10,316 nucleotides of DNA from the NCBI GenBank assembly GCA_021774205.1, contig JAJFJI010000050.1, forward strand, positions 1 through 10,316, in the 5' to 3' direction. The notes under the pieces are model-generated. The model saw only the letters and a list, made by a program, of their open reading frames with translations, was not told the DNA's origin and did not search any database. This document shows, piece by piece, positions 1 to 6,685 of the stretch. Source of the DNA: Nitrosomonas sp. Its GTDB lineage: Bacteria > Pseudomonadota > Gammaproteobacteria > Burkholderiales > Nitrosomonadaceae. Position 1 is the stretch's first letter. The number at the start of each line of letters is the position of its first letter. A program made the position numbers and the translations under genes.

Positions 1-127
1 TGTCACTGTCCGGGTCAAGACACGAAGACCGACCAGACCGACAAAAGCTTCTAAGGTGAAGCGTTTAGAAAGCAAAGCGATTCAAGCCCGAAGAAAATCC
101 TTACGTGGCAAGGTTAAGGATGAATAA
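1..127 (+). CDS. arfB: ArfB (YaeJ) peptidyl-tRNA hydrolase, C-terminal tail (partial)
   Basis: Reading from base 2, about 41 codons run to a TAA at 125-127. The peptide contains RRPTRPTKASKVKRLESK and later RGKVKDE just before the stop. This very basic tail, with a T-[RK]-x-[ST]-x-x-x-R-L-x-x-K pattern and a final R-G-K-V-[KR], matches the C-terminus of the ArfB/YaeJ family. That family rescues stalled ribosomes by hydrolysing peptidyl-tRNA; the tail enters the empty mRNA channel while an N-terminal GGQ domain does the chemistry. The GGQ domain lies off the left edge, so only the tail can be judged. It ends 41 bp before the next gene on the same strand, so the two could share a transcript. 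The tail alone is distinctive, though a class I release-factor-like relative cannot be fully excluded. Confidence 0.8.
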   Translation, partial: VTVRVKTRRPTRPTKASKVKRLESKAIQARRKSLRGKVKDE

Positions 128-168
128 ACTATGGGATAGGGACACAAAACTTTGGCCCTAGCTTTCCA

Positions 169-1140
169 ATGACCAACCAAAACTTTCAACATCATCTCGC
201 CAAACGAATGATCGCCCTGACGATGCTAGTCCTCATCGCCACGGCGCTGAGCGAGATGGCTACGGCGCACTGGTTTGCCGAGCTGTTCAGCCACTTTACC
301 CCGTACTATGCAGTACTTACACTGTTCTGCGTGTTAGGGTTGGCGTTGCTACGCTCGTGGCGATGGACGGCAGTGGCTATTGCACTGGTGCTGTGGAATG
401 GCACCCCGCTGGTACGCGCTTTGTTGCCTAAGGATGCACCAGCAACGATCGCTACCACACGCCAATTCACCGTTTTTCACTTTAACGTCGGCCTCCATCA
501 CGAGTCTCCACAACGCATCATATCGTATCTCGCGCGGCACGCACGTGAAATCGATGTCGCGGTATTACTGGAAACGGGTAACCAGTTTGATGTCGCGCTG
601 GATGAAATAAAAGGTCTATTTCCACATCAAATCCAACACTTGGAGAATTCCCCATTTGGTATTGCGCTACTAAGCAAGCACGTGATTGATTCTGGCACAG
701 TGGCGTTGCAGCCCTCTCACTTGTATCCGCATATCGAAACGACGATAAAGCTGCCTGGGCGCGGAAAACCGCTGGCACTATACGCGGTGCATGCGCCGCC
801 ACCCATTTCGAGAGACATGGCAGAGGCGCGCAATGCCAAGTTGATGGTCATTGCCAACAAGGCGGCAGCGCAAGAAAAGGCGACGCCAGTAGTGGTCGGC
901 GACTTCAATCTGACGCCGTGGTCACCGTATTTTCTGCGCTTCATTGCCAAGAGCGGACTGCGTGACGCGCGTACACCGCATCGCTTTGATCACACTTGGC
1001 CAGTCATTTTCGACAATGCCACACTCGGTATCGCCATTGATCACAGCTTCGCGCACCCAACGCTGCCACTCATCAAACGCACAATAGGGCCAGATCTTGG
1101 ATCGGATCACTTGCCAGTTACAGTAACATTAGGGTATTGA
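169..1140 (+). CDS. Membrane-anchored endonuclease/exonuclease/phosphatase (EEP) family protein
   Basis: A 323-residue protein. Three hydrophobic segments lie at about residues 14-30, 46-61 and 64-82, so the N-terminal third is membrane-embedded. The EEP fold follows from about residue 99, with all the usual metal and catalytic motifs visible: N106 in FHFNVG, E135 in LLETG, H208 in YAVHAP, D245 and N247 in VVVGDFNLTP, D291-H292, and S312-D313-H314 in the closing SDHLP. The catalytic site therefore looks intact. EEP enzymes cut phosphodiester or phosphomonoester bonds in nucleic acids, phosphoinositides or sphingolipids; the substrate here cannot be told. The layout, short membrane domain plus EEP, resembles YafD-like proteins. 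The ATG at 169 is the only plausible start after the in-frame TGA at 121; no strong Shine-Dalgarno is seen. By eye the gene is richer in GC than the pilin accessory gene downstream. Confidence 0.88.
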   Translation: MTNQNFQHHLAKRMIALTMLVLIATALSEMATAHWFAELFSHFTPYYAVLTLFCVLGLALLRSWRWTAVAIALVLWNGTPLVRALLPKDAPATIATTRQFTVFHFNVGLHHESPQRIISYLARHAREIDVAVLLETGNQFDVALDEIKGLFPHQIQHLENSPFGIALLSKHVIDSGTVALQPSHLYPHIETTIKLPGRGKPLALYAVHAPPPISRDMAEARNAKLMVIANKAAAQEKATPVVVGDFNLTPWSPYFLRFIAKSGLRDARTPHRFDHTWPVIFDNATLGIAIDHSFAHPTLPLIKRTIGPDLGSDHLPVTVTLGY

Positions 1141-1305
1141 ATCTAAAGAAAACCTGGATTCTCAGACGCAAATAGGATTTGTTGGCTCTGGCACCATCAT
1201 GATGCCGCGCCTGATGACCGCCGATCATACCATCACCGACTGAAACCACTCGCGCGACAGAACCACTGGGAATTCAGGGAATACAAAATCTAATGACATT
1301 ACTGA
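1141..1305. other. Gene-free stretch left of the first miniature element
   Basis: With the element at 1306-1450 and the leader at 1451-1547 this makes a 407-bp gap between genes. No terminator-like hairpin with a T run is evident after the EEP stop codon. A short open stretch at about 1168-1243 would read IGFVGSGTIMMPRLM and then stop; the first residues look like a dinucleotide-binding glycine loop, but it is too short and has no ribosome binding site, so it may be chance or a gene relic. No RNA gene was recognised. Confidence 0.4.
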
Positions 1306-1450
1306 TTAAACCTAAAATCCTCAGTTGACCGCTACAGTAGAAAATAATCTCATGAAAAGAAGACTCATATTTTTCACTATGACACTCAGCTTTAAGGTGA
1401 AGAACGCGATGATGCTTATAGCACCATCCAACTGAGGATTTTAGGTTAAA
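1306..1450 (+). mobile_element. Miniature inverted-repeat element, short copy (135 bp) with TTAAA duplication
   Basis: The element proper is 1311-1445. It starts CCTAAAATCCTCAGTTG and ends with the perfect reverse complement CAACTGAGGATTTTAGG, a 17-bp terminal inverted repeat. TTAAA stands directly on both sides (1306-1310 and 1446-1450), the mark of a 5-bp target duplication. A longer, inverted relative lies at 6686-6931. Aligned in the same orientation, the first ~114 bases match with roughly 15 differences and no gaps by eye, and the right ends match again. The element is too small to encode a transposase, so it must have been moved by one supplied elsewhere. Ends starting CC and 5-bp AT-rich duplications are typical of the IS1380 family; that assignment is an inference. 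The ends can pair into a long hairpin in RNA. Confidence 0.85.
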
Positions 1451-1541
1451 GCATGAAATTTTTCTGTCGTTATAAATAGCGTTTCTGCACACAGAATAAT
1501 CTCGATATTCCTAATAATTTGTCAACTTTACAATATATTAT

Positions 1542-1545
1542 GAGG
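1542..1545 (+). promoter_or_regulatory. Ribosome binding site candidate of the pilin accessory gene
   Basis: GAGG lies 2 nt before the ATG at 1548 and 5 nt before the ATG at 1551, so the second start is the better spaced. A second purine-rich run, GGAAGAG at 1553-1559, could instead serve the ATG codons at 1566 or 1569. The true start is therefore uncertain within about seven codons. No convincing -35/-10 pair was found in 1451-1541; TTGTCA at 1519-1524 lacks a properly spaced partner. Confidence 0.45.
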
Positions 1546-1547
1546 TA

Positions 1548-2345
1548 ATGATGGAAGAGACAATGATGATGGCAAAACAACCTTCCTTGATTAAATCAAA
1601 ATTTAAGGCAGCAGGTATTCACCTGGGTATCAGCAGCGTGATTTTTCTGATTCTTGCTTATTTCATTATTTTCAAGTGGTATCCATTTCCCTATTTCACT
1701 GCGGATGGTGGATGGCAAGGTATTCGTATTGTTGCCCTGATTGACTTGGTTTTAGGACCTTTTCTGACGTTGGTTATTTTCAACCAGAACAAATCCAGGC
1801 GTGAAATCCGCTTTGATTTAAGTATCATTGCAATTGTGCAGATCAGCGTTCTGACATGGGGTATTTACACCGTTCATAATGAACGACCTGCCGCAGTAGT
1901 TCATTGGGATGGTGAATTTTATACGATACCGGCCAAAAACTTTAGGGAACAAGGCATTTCATTAACAGAACTGAATCAATTTAGTCCCGAGAAACCGCCG
2001 CTGATTCACGCGCATCGTTCGACAGATATGGATACGTTACACGAAACATTAAGACTTTCCACCGAGGAAATGCTGGCACCCTTCGAACAATTTCATCTTT
2101 ATCGACCATTTAAGGAAAGTAGAGATGAAATATTTTTAAATCAAATCTATATTGATGAAATTATTTCGTCTAATAAAATGATGAAAAAAGAACTGGAATT
2201 TTTTCTAGCAAAATCAGAAGGTAAATTGAGCGATTACATCTATATGCCGCTTAATGCCCGTTACCATAATGTCATCCTGATTATTTCAAAAGATGGCGAT
2301 GTTCTAGGTAGTCTAAACGCCCCCTATAAGGATCAAAGCGGTTAA
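1548..2345 (+). CDS. TfpX/TfpZ-family type IV pilin accessory protein
   Basis: A 265-residue protein (up to seven fewer if a later Met is used; the N-terminus reads MMEETMMMAK). It opens with SKFKAAGIHLGIS and then a membrane helix at about 24-42. The signature KWYPFPYF follows at 43-50, then IVALIDLVLGPFLTLVIFN (61-79) as helix two, FDLSIIAIVQISVLTWGIY (89-107) as helix three, and ERPAAVVH just beyond. This succession (AAGIH, WYP.P, D.VLGP.LTL..FN, FDLS.IA..Q, RP) is the recognised pattern of TfpX/TfpZ accessory proteins, inner-membrane proteins that help assemble or stabilise particular type IV pilins. The C-terminal ~150 residues are polar. These genes usually sit directly beside the pilin they serve, but no pilin-like gene (prepilin leader G-F-[TS]-L-[IV]-E) is seen here. 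Its AT-rich second half differs from the GC-richer EEP gene upstream, which may hint at transfer. Confidence 0.85.
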   Translation: MMEETMMMAKQPSLIKSKFKAAGIHLGISSVIFLILAYFIIFKWYPFPYFTADGGWQGIRIVALIDLVLGPFLTLVIFNQNKSRREIRFDLSIIAIVQISVLTWGIYTVHNERPAAVVHWDGEFYTIPAKNFREQGISLTELNQFSPEKPPLIHAHRSTDMDTLHETLRLSTEEMLAPFEQFHLYRPFKESRDEIFLNQIYIDEIISSNKMMKKELEFFLAKSEGKLSDYIYMPLNARYHNVILIISKDGDVLGSLNAPYKDQSG

Positions 2346-2357
2346 CAAGCAAGATCC

Positions 2358-2401
2358 AAAAAACAGAGCCAAGTCTGAGGACCCTCGATTGACTCTGTTT
2401 T
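2358..2401. terminator. Rho-independent terminator, likely bidirectional
   Basis: AAAACAGAGCCAA at 2360-2372 pairs with TTGACTCTGTTTT at 2389-2401: 12 of 13 positions are complementary, with a 16-nt loop. The stem begins in an A run and ends in a T run, so it could stop transcription from both sides. It begins 12 bp after the stop codon of the pilin accessory gene, which suggests that gene is the last on its transcript. Confidence 0.75.
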
Positions 2402-2408
2402 GAATAAT

Positions 2409-2426
2409 GACCACAATACTGTGGTC
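2409..2426. repeat. Perfect 7-bp inverted repeat
   Basis: GACCACA (2409-2415) and TGTGGTC (2420-2426) are separated by ATAC. The tight hairpin lies just beyond the terminator and lacks a following T run, so it could be a secondary stem, a protein-binding palindrome, or part of a decayed transposon end. Confidence 0.5.
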
Positions 2427-2443
2427 TAATGAAACCGGACACC
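2420..2443. other. Possible insertion-sequence end relic
   Basis: The stretch TGTGGTCTAATGAAACCGG followed by ACACC resembles the terminal sequence of some IS3-type elements, whose ends carry a GTGTCCGGT-type motif. No transposase remnant is seen next to it and no partner end was found in the window. This rests on recollection of the motif only. Confidence 0.2.
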
Positions 2444-2445
2444 TT

Positions 2446-2601
2446 GCTAAGAGAGTTAAACGTCACTTAGATGACGACTCAATCATGGCGCAAATTGGCA
2501 GTGGCGAGATCACCGTTCCAAAAGGGACAGTTTGCTTAGAAACAATTCGCTGGCTACGGCGAGTCAGTAAATATATCGCATGCATTTGCCATCACTTATG
2601 A
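2446..2601 (+). pseudogene. Possible gene fragment, PhoU-like helix remnant
   Basis: An open stretch without its own ribosome binding site ends at TGA 2599-2601. Its last part reads LETIRWLRRVSKYIACICHHL. The spacing of Leu, Arg and hydrophobic residues (L-[ED]-x-[IL]-R-x-L-[RK]-R-[VI]-x-x-x-I) recalls the C-terminal PhoU-like helices of Na/Pi cotransporter proteins. The first codons of the longer reading frame (from 2407) run through the hairpin and the possible IS end, so any original gene would be truncated at its 5' side. It may equally be chance coding potential. Confidence 0.22.
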
Positions 2602-2837
2602 GCGGCAGCAGTCGCAGCGGCGAAATAATCACCGAGCATGCGACCATTTCTGCCTCTTAGATGTTAAAGTTAGAATTGGCGACAAAAATATTTTTACATT
2701 ACGCCTCGTAGTATTTATTTTTTTTATAATTTAATTTTCGTAACAATTCAGCTTACCTCTATAATCCGCCACTTCGGTGTTACAAAATGATCATTGTCAC
2801 GTGTAAACTCATATTTCGCGCCATGAACTAACGAATT
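2602..2837. other. AT-rich gene-free spacer between converging transcripts
   Basis: No gene, RNA or repeat array is recognised. The stretch 2685-2740 is strongly AT-rich, with long T runs. A 10-bp palindrome, AATGATCATT, is at about 2787-2796 but has no T run beside it. The kinase gene ending at 2838 on the minus strand must terminate here or at the hairpin at 2358-2401; no strong minus-strand terminator was found closer to it. Confidence 0.4.
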
Positions 2838-4247
2838 CTAGGGGCAATCTGAACGGTGTTCCAGCAAAGTATCCAACCAATTTTTCCAGCGCTGGTATTT
2901 TTCATGTAGGGCACTATTTCGATTGACTAATGCTATTTCTTTTACTTCCCGCTGGGGTTTTGACTTTAGCCCAGCCGCGAGCATCGCAGCTCCCTGCAAA
3001 CTGGCTTCCTTTTGCTGCAAGCAACTAACCTCATAGGGCACACATTGGGCAATACCATGTTGCAAACCAGAAAGCGCTGACAATCCGCCGGAAAGAAAAA
3101 CATGCTTGACTGGCGATACGCTATGAAAATCCTCGAGTATTCGCGCGACGCGAAAAATGATCGCTTCTAACAGTAGCGCAGCGACCTGGTTATTAGTTAA
3201 ATGGTCAATTAACTGCGAGAAATAAATACCTAGGTCATTGCGAAAATAAGGTGCGCCGATACCACTGGGTTCCGCAAGGCAGAAAATATCATTTTCCCCC
3301 AATTCTTCAACACGGCACTGATCAACCGGATAAGACGCAAGTGCAGCACTAATTGAGTTAAGCGTACCTTCATTAGCGATATGGCTATATCCAATGTTAT
3401 CAAGATACACCAGCGTTCGCAGATAACCATCCAGCGTGCTTTCTTCTGTTGCCTGGTAACGCATAGCAAACCCGCCTGTTCCCAGGTTAACCAAAGCCTC
3501 TGCCTGGTCTTCAAGAATACTGGCGATAAGTGCGGCCGATTGGTCACCTAAACTAGCTTGCAGCACCAAGCCATTGTTCAAATGCAGCCCCAATCCCGCA
3601 GATGGCTTAATTTGGGGCAATATGGACAGTGGAATGCCGAAACGTTGGCATAGCCCAGACGACCACTCCAGCTTTTTTAGGTCCATCAACAACGTGCGTG
3701 CGGCCATTGAGGCGTCAGTGACATGAAATTGGCCACTAGTCCAGCGCCAGATCAAAAAACTATCAAGCGTACCAACCATCAATTCACCATTTATAAGCCG
3801 ATCGCGCCATTCTGGATTCAATTGCAATAACACGCTGAGTTTTGGTGCAAAATAGTACGGCGTCAAACGCAAGCCAGTGGCGTTATGAATCATATTTTCT
3901 GAAGCTCGCATGGTCTCACAACAAGCAATACCGCGATTGTCCTGCCATGAAATAAGCGGGGTAAATGGCTGACCACTGACTTTCTCCCAGACCAGAAACG
4001 ATGAACGCTGACTACACAACCCCAGCGGTAAATTCTTTCCGGCTAGCGTTTGGCATTTAGCAAGCACTTGTTCGGCCGTCTCGGCATAATGCAACGCATC
4101 GCTTTCGTAGCATCCATTATCGGCTTTGATTTCAGGCGAAGCTCGGGCAATAATATTATTGAGCCTGCCATTTTGATCCAGTAACGCTGCCTTGATGGAA
4201 GTTGTACCCAGATCCAGAGCAATCGCTGAAATTATTCGGCGAACCAT
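2838..4247 (-). CDS. FGGY-family carbohydrate kinase, GlpK-like but atypical
   Basis: A 469-residue kinase, slightly shorter than classical glycerol kinases (about 500). Both FGGY domains are present. The N-terminal phosphate-binding loop is LDLGTTSIKA (D12, G14, T15, T16), SQRSSFLVWEK is at 79-89, and ISWQDNR at 99-105. The probable catalytic base is D235 in SLGDQSAAL. The C-terminal ATPase motifs are NLGTGGF (254-260), LSGGLS (385-390) and EASLQGAAMLAAG (414-426). Such enzymes transfer phosphate from ATP to a polyol or sugar. E. coli glycerol kinase binds glycerol through the Arg-Glu pair of its NQRET motif; here the Arg (R81) is kept but the Glu is Ser82. A substrate other than glycerol is therefore possible, although the neighbours argue for a three-carbon pathway. 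The ATG lies 16 bp inside the glpD end, consistent with translational coupling, and has only a weak Shine-Dalgarno. Confidence 0.85.
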   Translation of the reverse strand: MVRRIISAIALDLGTTSIKAALLDQNGRLNNIIARASPEIKADNGCYESDALHYAETAEQVLAKCQTLAGKNLPLGLCSQRSSFLVWEKVSGQPFTPLISWQDNRGIACCETMRASENMIHNATGLRLTPYYFAPKLSVLLQLNPEWRDRLINGELMVGTLDSFLIWRWTSGQFHVTDASMAARTLLMDLKKLEWSSGLCQRFGIPLSILPQIKPSAGLGLHLNNGLVLQASLGDQSAALIASILEDQAEALVNLGTGGFAMRYQATEESTLDGYLRTLVYLDNIGYSHIANEGTLNSISAALASYPVDQCRVEELGENDIFCLAEPSGIGAPYFRNDLGIYFSQLIDHLTNNQVAALLLEAIIFRVARILEDFHSVSPVKHVFLSGGLSALSGLQHGIAQCVPYEVSCLQQKEASLQGAAMLAAGLKSKPQREVKEIALVNRNSALHEKYQRWKNWLDTLLEHRSDCP

Positions 4248-5821
4248 TGTTTATGACAGTGTTCAACTTCACGATTTACTGCACCATCATCCCAACCCAT
4301 AATGCTCGAGACCTTCGTCGCCAGTTGCTGCAAATCACTTTTGGTAAGTTGCGTCAGAATTAACATAGGCATGCGACGACGCAACAGATCTGCAAGATGT
4401 ACCGCCATTTCAGTGCGGGCACAGAACAACAAATCGGCAACAATAAGTGGTATAGATGAAAAAATACGATCCGCTAAACCGGGAGTATTTTCAATGCTGC
4501 GGAATATTTCAGTGACCCGTGTGCCATGACGCCTTATCAACCACTTGGCGCTTTCAGCATCAATCCCCAGCTCGGTAGCCCGCGCATTCATCGTAGCCGC
4601 CCATTCTGTAAAATTCTCCTGTGGTGCCCAGGGAAACGCTTTATCGTTGGTTGCGCACGCGGCGTTATGACGAAGCCACGCACATACTGTATCGACAATA
4701 CAAGCCGCATCTTGCCGGGCCGAGGTCAACTTGCCACCAATCGAGTAATGCACGCCTTTTTCAGTTGTTTTCAATTCCCAATCACGACTAACAGCAGATG
4801 GGGAAACGGAAGCTGCTGACTGGGTGCTTTGCTTCAGTACGCGTACCCCGGCATATTTCCCGATAATATCCACTTTTGTCCAGGCCGTTCCGAGATAATC
4901 ATTGGCTGCGGCGAGAAGATAACAAATATCCGATTCTTCCACGGCCACCTGCTCAATATTTCCATGATAATCCGTATCTGTGGTGCCAAGCAGCGTCACG
5001 CCATACCAAGGGATAATGAAGAAAACCCGGCCATCTGACTTTGCCGTCAAAAGCAACGCTTCGTCATGCAGAATACCCGGCATCACCAGGTGCACGCCCT
5101 TTGCCAAGCGACACCATTCCCTGCCCTGCGCTGATGCAGTCGTCCACTGGCCAGTAGCATAGACAACTTGCCTGACATGGATTTCACTCATGTCGCCATG
5201 CTGCATATCTTCAATACTGGCGCCGCAAACCTGTCCATTAGTTTCACATACATTGGTCACTTTGCAGTAATTCACACATACTGCCCCAGCTGCCATAGCG
5301 CCAGCAATCAACTCCAGCACGAGTCGCGCATCATCGGTCTGCGCATCAGGATAGGTGAATCCCCCTTTCAACGCAGCAGGGTTGATCATCGGGAAACGTT
5401 CGGCAAAACGCTTGCGATTGAAGTGGCGATGGTGCATTACTGGATTAGCCCTACCCGCAAGAAAATCATACAAAGCCAAACCGAGCTTTAATTGGAGTGA
5501 TCCGATACGGCTATCAGTATATACCGGCACGCCAAAACGCAGCGGCCATACACGATGCGGTGCCACTTGCAATAACATGCTCCGTTCCGACAGCGCTTTT
5601 TTAACCAGCTTAAAGTCATAGGATTCCAAATAGCGCAAACCACCATGGACAAGCTTGGTAGAAGCGGAAGATGTCGCGCCAGCCCAATCTCCTTGATCGA
5701 CAATTGCAACTTTCAGGCCACGCAAAGCTGCATCATACGCTACCCAGGCACCATAAATACCACCACCACAGACCAGAAGATCGAACTTTCGGTTTTGCAG
5801 TAAAGAAAAGTTACGTTTCAT
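4232..5821 (-). CDS. glpD: Aerobic glycerol-3-phosphate dehydrogenase (FAD, quinone-linked)
   Basis: A 529-residue flavoprotein when started at the ATG at 5819-5821. The FAD-binding loop GGGIYGAW is at residues 19-26. The family signature ATSSASTKLVHGGLRYLES follows, then PLRFGVPVYTD, FTYPDAQTDDARLVLE, GVHLVMP, and near the end of the oxidase domain a GGKLTSARQDA motif. A C-terminal helical domain completes the fold. GlpD oxidises sn-glycerol-3-phosphate to dihydroxyacetone phosphate at the inner membrane and passes electrons to ubiquinone. The open frame extends 70 codons further upstream (to 6031), but that part overlaps the phosphodiesterase gene and has no family similarity. The 5821 start has a purine patch (CGGAA) at suitable spacing and overlaps the upstream stop codon by 11 bp; an ATG six bases earlier (5827) is an alternative. 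It lies between the phosphodiesterase and kinase genes in one operon. Confidence 0.95.
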   Translation of the reverse strand: MKRNFSLLQNRKFDLLVCGGGIYGAWVAYDAALRGLKVAIVDQGDWAGATSSASTKLVHGGLRYLESYDFKLVKKALSERSMLLQVAPHRVWPLRFGVPVYTDSRIGSLQLKLGLALYDFLAGRANPVMHHRHFNRKRFAERFPMINPAALKGGFTYPDAQTDDARLVLELIAGAMAAGAVCVNYCKVTNVCETNGQVCGASIEDMQHGDMSEIHVRQVVYATGQWTTASAQGREWCRLAKGVHLVMPGILHDEALLLTAKSDGRVFFIIPWYGVTLLGTTDTDYHGNIEQVAVEESDICYLLAAANDYLGTAWTKVDIIGKYAGVRVLKQSTQSAASVSPSAVSRDWELKTTEKGVHYSIGGKLTSARQDAACIVDTVCAWLRHNAACATNDKAFPWAPQENFTEWAATMNARATELGIDAESAKWLIRRHGTRVTEIFRSIENTPGLADRIFSSIPLIVADLLFCARTEMAVHLADLLRRRMPMLILTQLTKSDLQQLATKVSSIMGWDDGAVNREVEHCHKQWFAE

Positions 5822-6572
5822 AGGCATTCCGCATTTGCACGGCTTTTTGCGGCAAATCGCTGATGAGCATATCAGCACCGAGTTCAAGCGCTTTATTGAT
5901 CTCTTCGTCGCTATTGCAAGTATATACAGCCAAACATTTCTGGTGCGCTTGAAGCAACTGAGCAATATCAGCATCGAGGATATCGATAGGCACGCATAGC
6001 CCATGAAGAAAAGGTTGTACAGCAAGCACATGCCGCACTTCAGTGATCGTAGCTTCAGGCTCTAAGTTATAAATTAACTGAAAATTCGACTTGTAATGAT
6101 GCGCATAAACCAGACTGGCAAGATTAAATGAAGACACCACGATCGTCTCATTATTAACTGGCCCGATAATATTCAGTGTTTGCCGAACTTTGATTTCATG
6201 CCGCGGGGTAGCTTCCCATTCACGATTCTTAATCTCGATCAGCAAGCGGCAGCGCTTGCGGTAAGCATCAACGAATGCCTGCAAACTCATAATGGCAGCA
6301 TCCCCACCTTCCGGTGCTAATTGGCCATTAATTTCCATGGATTTTAACTGGTCGTAATTAAAATCATCAATATGATTTTCCGGTAAGCCGGCCTTGTCAA
6401 GAAAGCGGTCATGCCAAAGCACGGTAATTTCATCACGCGTCAATTGCACATCTGTTTCAATACCGTCAATCGCGTATTCCAGTGCCCGGTCAAATGCGAA
6501 TCGTGTATTTTCCATGGCTTCCTTGCTAGCGCCACGGTGAGCGAATATTAGACAATGTTTGGCATCATTCAT
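5811..6572 (-). CDS. Cytosolic glycerophosphodiester phosphodiesterase (UgpQ-like)
   Basis: A 253-residue enzyme with the standard GDPD core. FAHRG at residues 10-14 (H12, R13), EN at 21-22, IETDVQLTRD at 38-47 (metal ligands E39 and D41) and LWHD at 52-55 (H54) give a complete active site. IEIKNREWE follows mid-protein. LAVYTCNSDEEINKALELGAD and MLISDLPQ close the barrel. It hydrolyses glycerophosphodiesters, such as the deacylated head groups of phospholipids, to glycerol-3-phosphate and an alcohol. There is no signal peptide, so it should act in the cytoplasm, like UgpQ rather than periplasmic GlpQ. It is the first gene of the three-gene minus-strand operon and delivers the substrate for GlpD directly downstream. 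The ATG at 6572 lacks a clear Shine-Dalgarno, but the HRG motif lies at the usual distance from it. The 5' flank (6573-6685) is AT-rich and probably holds the operon promoter, though no good -35/-10 pair was found. Confidence 0.93.
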   Translation of the reverse strand: MNDAKHCLIFAHRGASKEAMENTRFAFDRALEYAIDGIETDVQLTRDEITVLWHDRFLDKAGLPENHIDDFNYDQLKSMEINGQLAPEGGDAAIMSLQAFVDAYRKRCRLLIEIKNREWEATPRHEIKVRQTLNIIGPVNNETIVVSSFNLASLVYAHHYKSNFQLIYNLEPEATITEVRHVLAVQPFLHGLCVPIDILDADIAQLLQAHQKCLAVYTCNSDEEINKALELGADMLISDLPQKAVQMRNAYET

Positions 6573-6685
6573 GGTTTATGTTTCTATATTTTTTAATTAG
6601 GAAATATTTGCATGAATGTAATCGGCAGTAATGTGGGATAAGAATAGGTTGTTATATGAATTAAACTAGTGGCCATCCTAAATGC

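Noticed and set aside
1168..1243. IGFVGSG-like short peptide suggesting a dehydrogenase relic
   Set aside because: Only about two dozen codons, no flanking similarity and no start signal; chance is as likely.
1274..1492. 72-codon minus-strand frame over the short miniature element
   Set aside because: It spans the element and both flanks, has no similarity to a known protein, and no start signal.
5822..6031. 70-codon N-terminal extension of the glpD frame
   Set aside because: It overlaps the well-supported phosphodiesterase gene, shows no GlpD similarity, and a start at 5821 with an 11-bp overlap is fully adequate.
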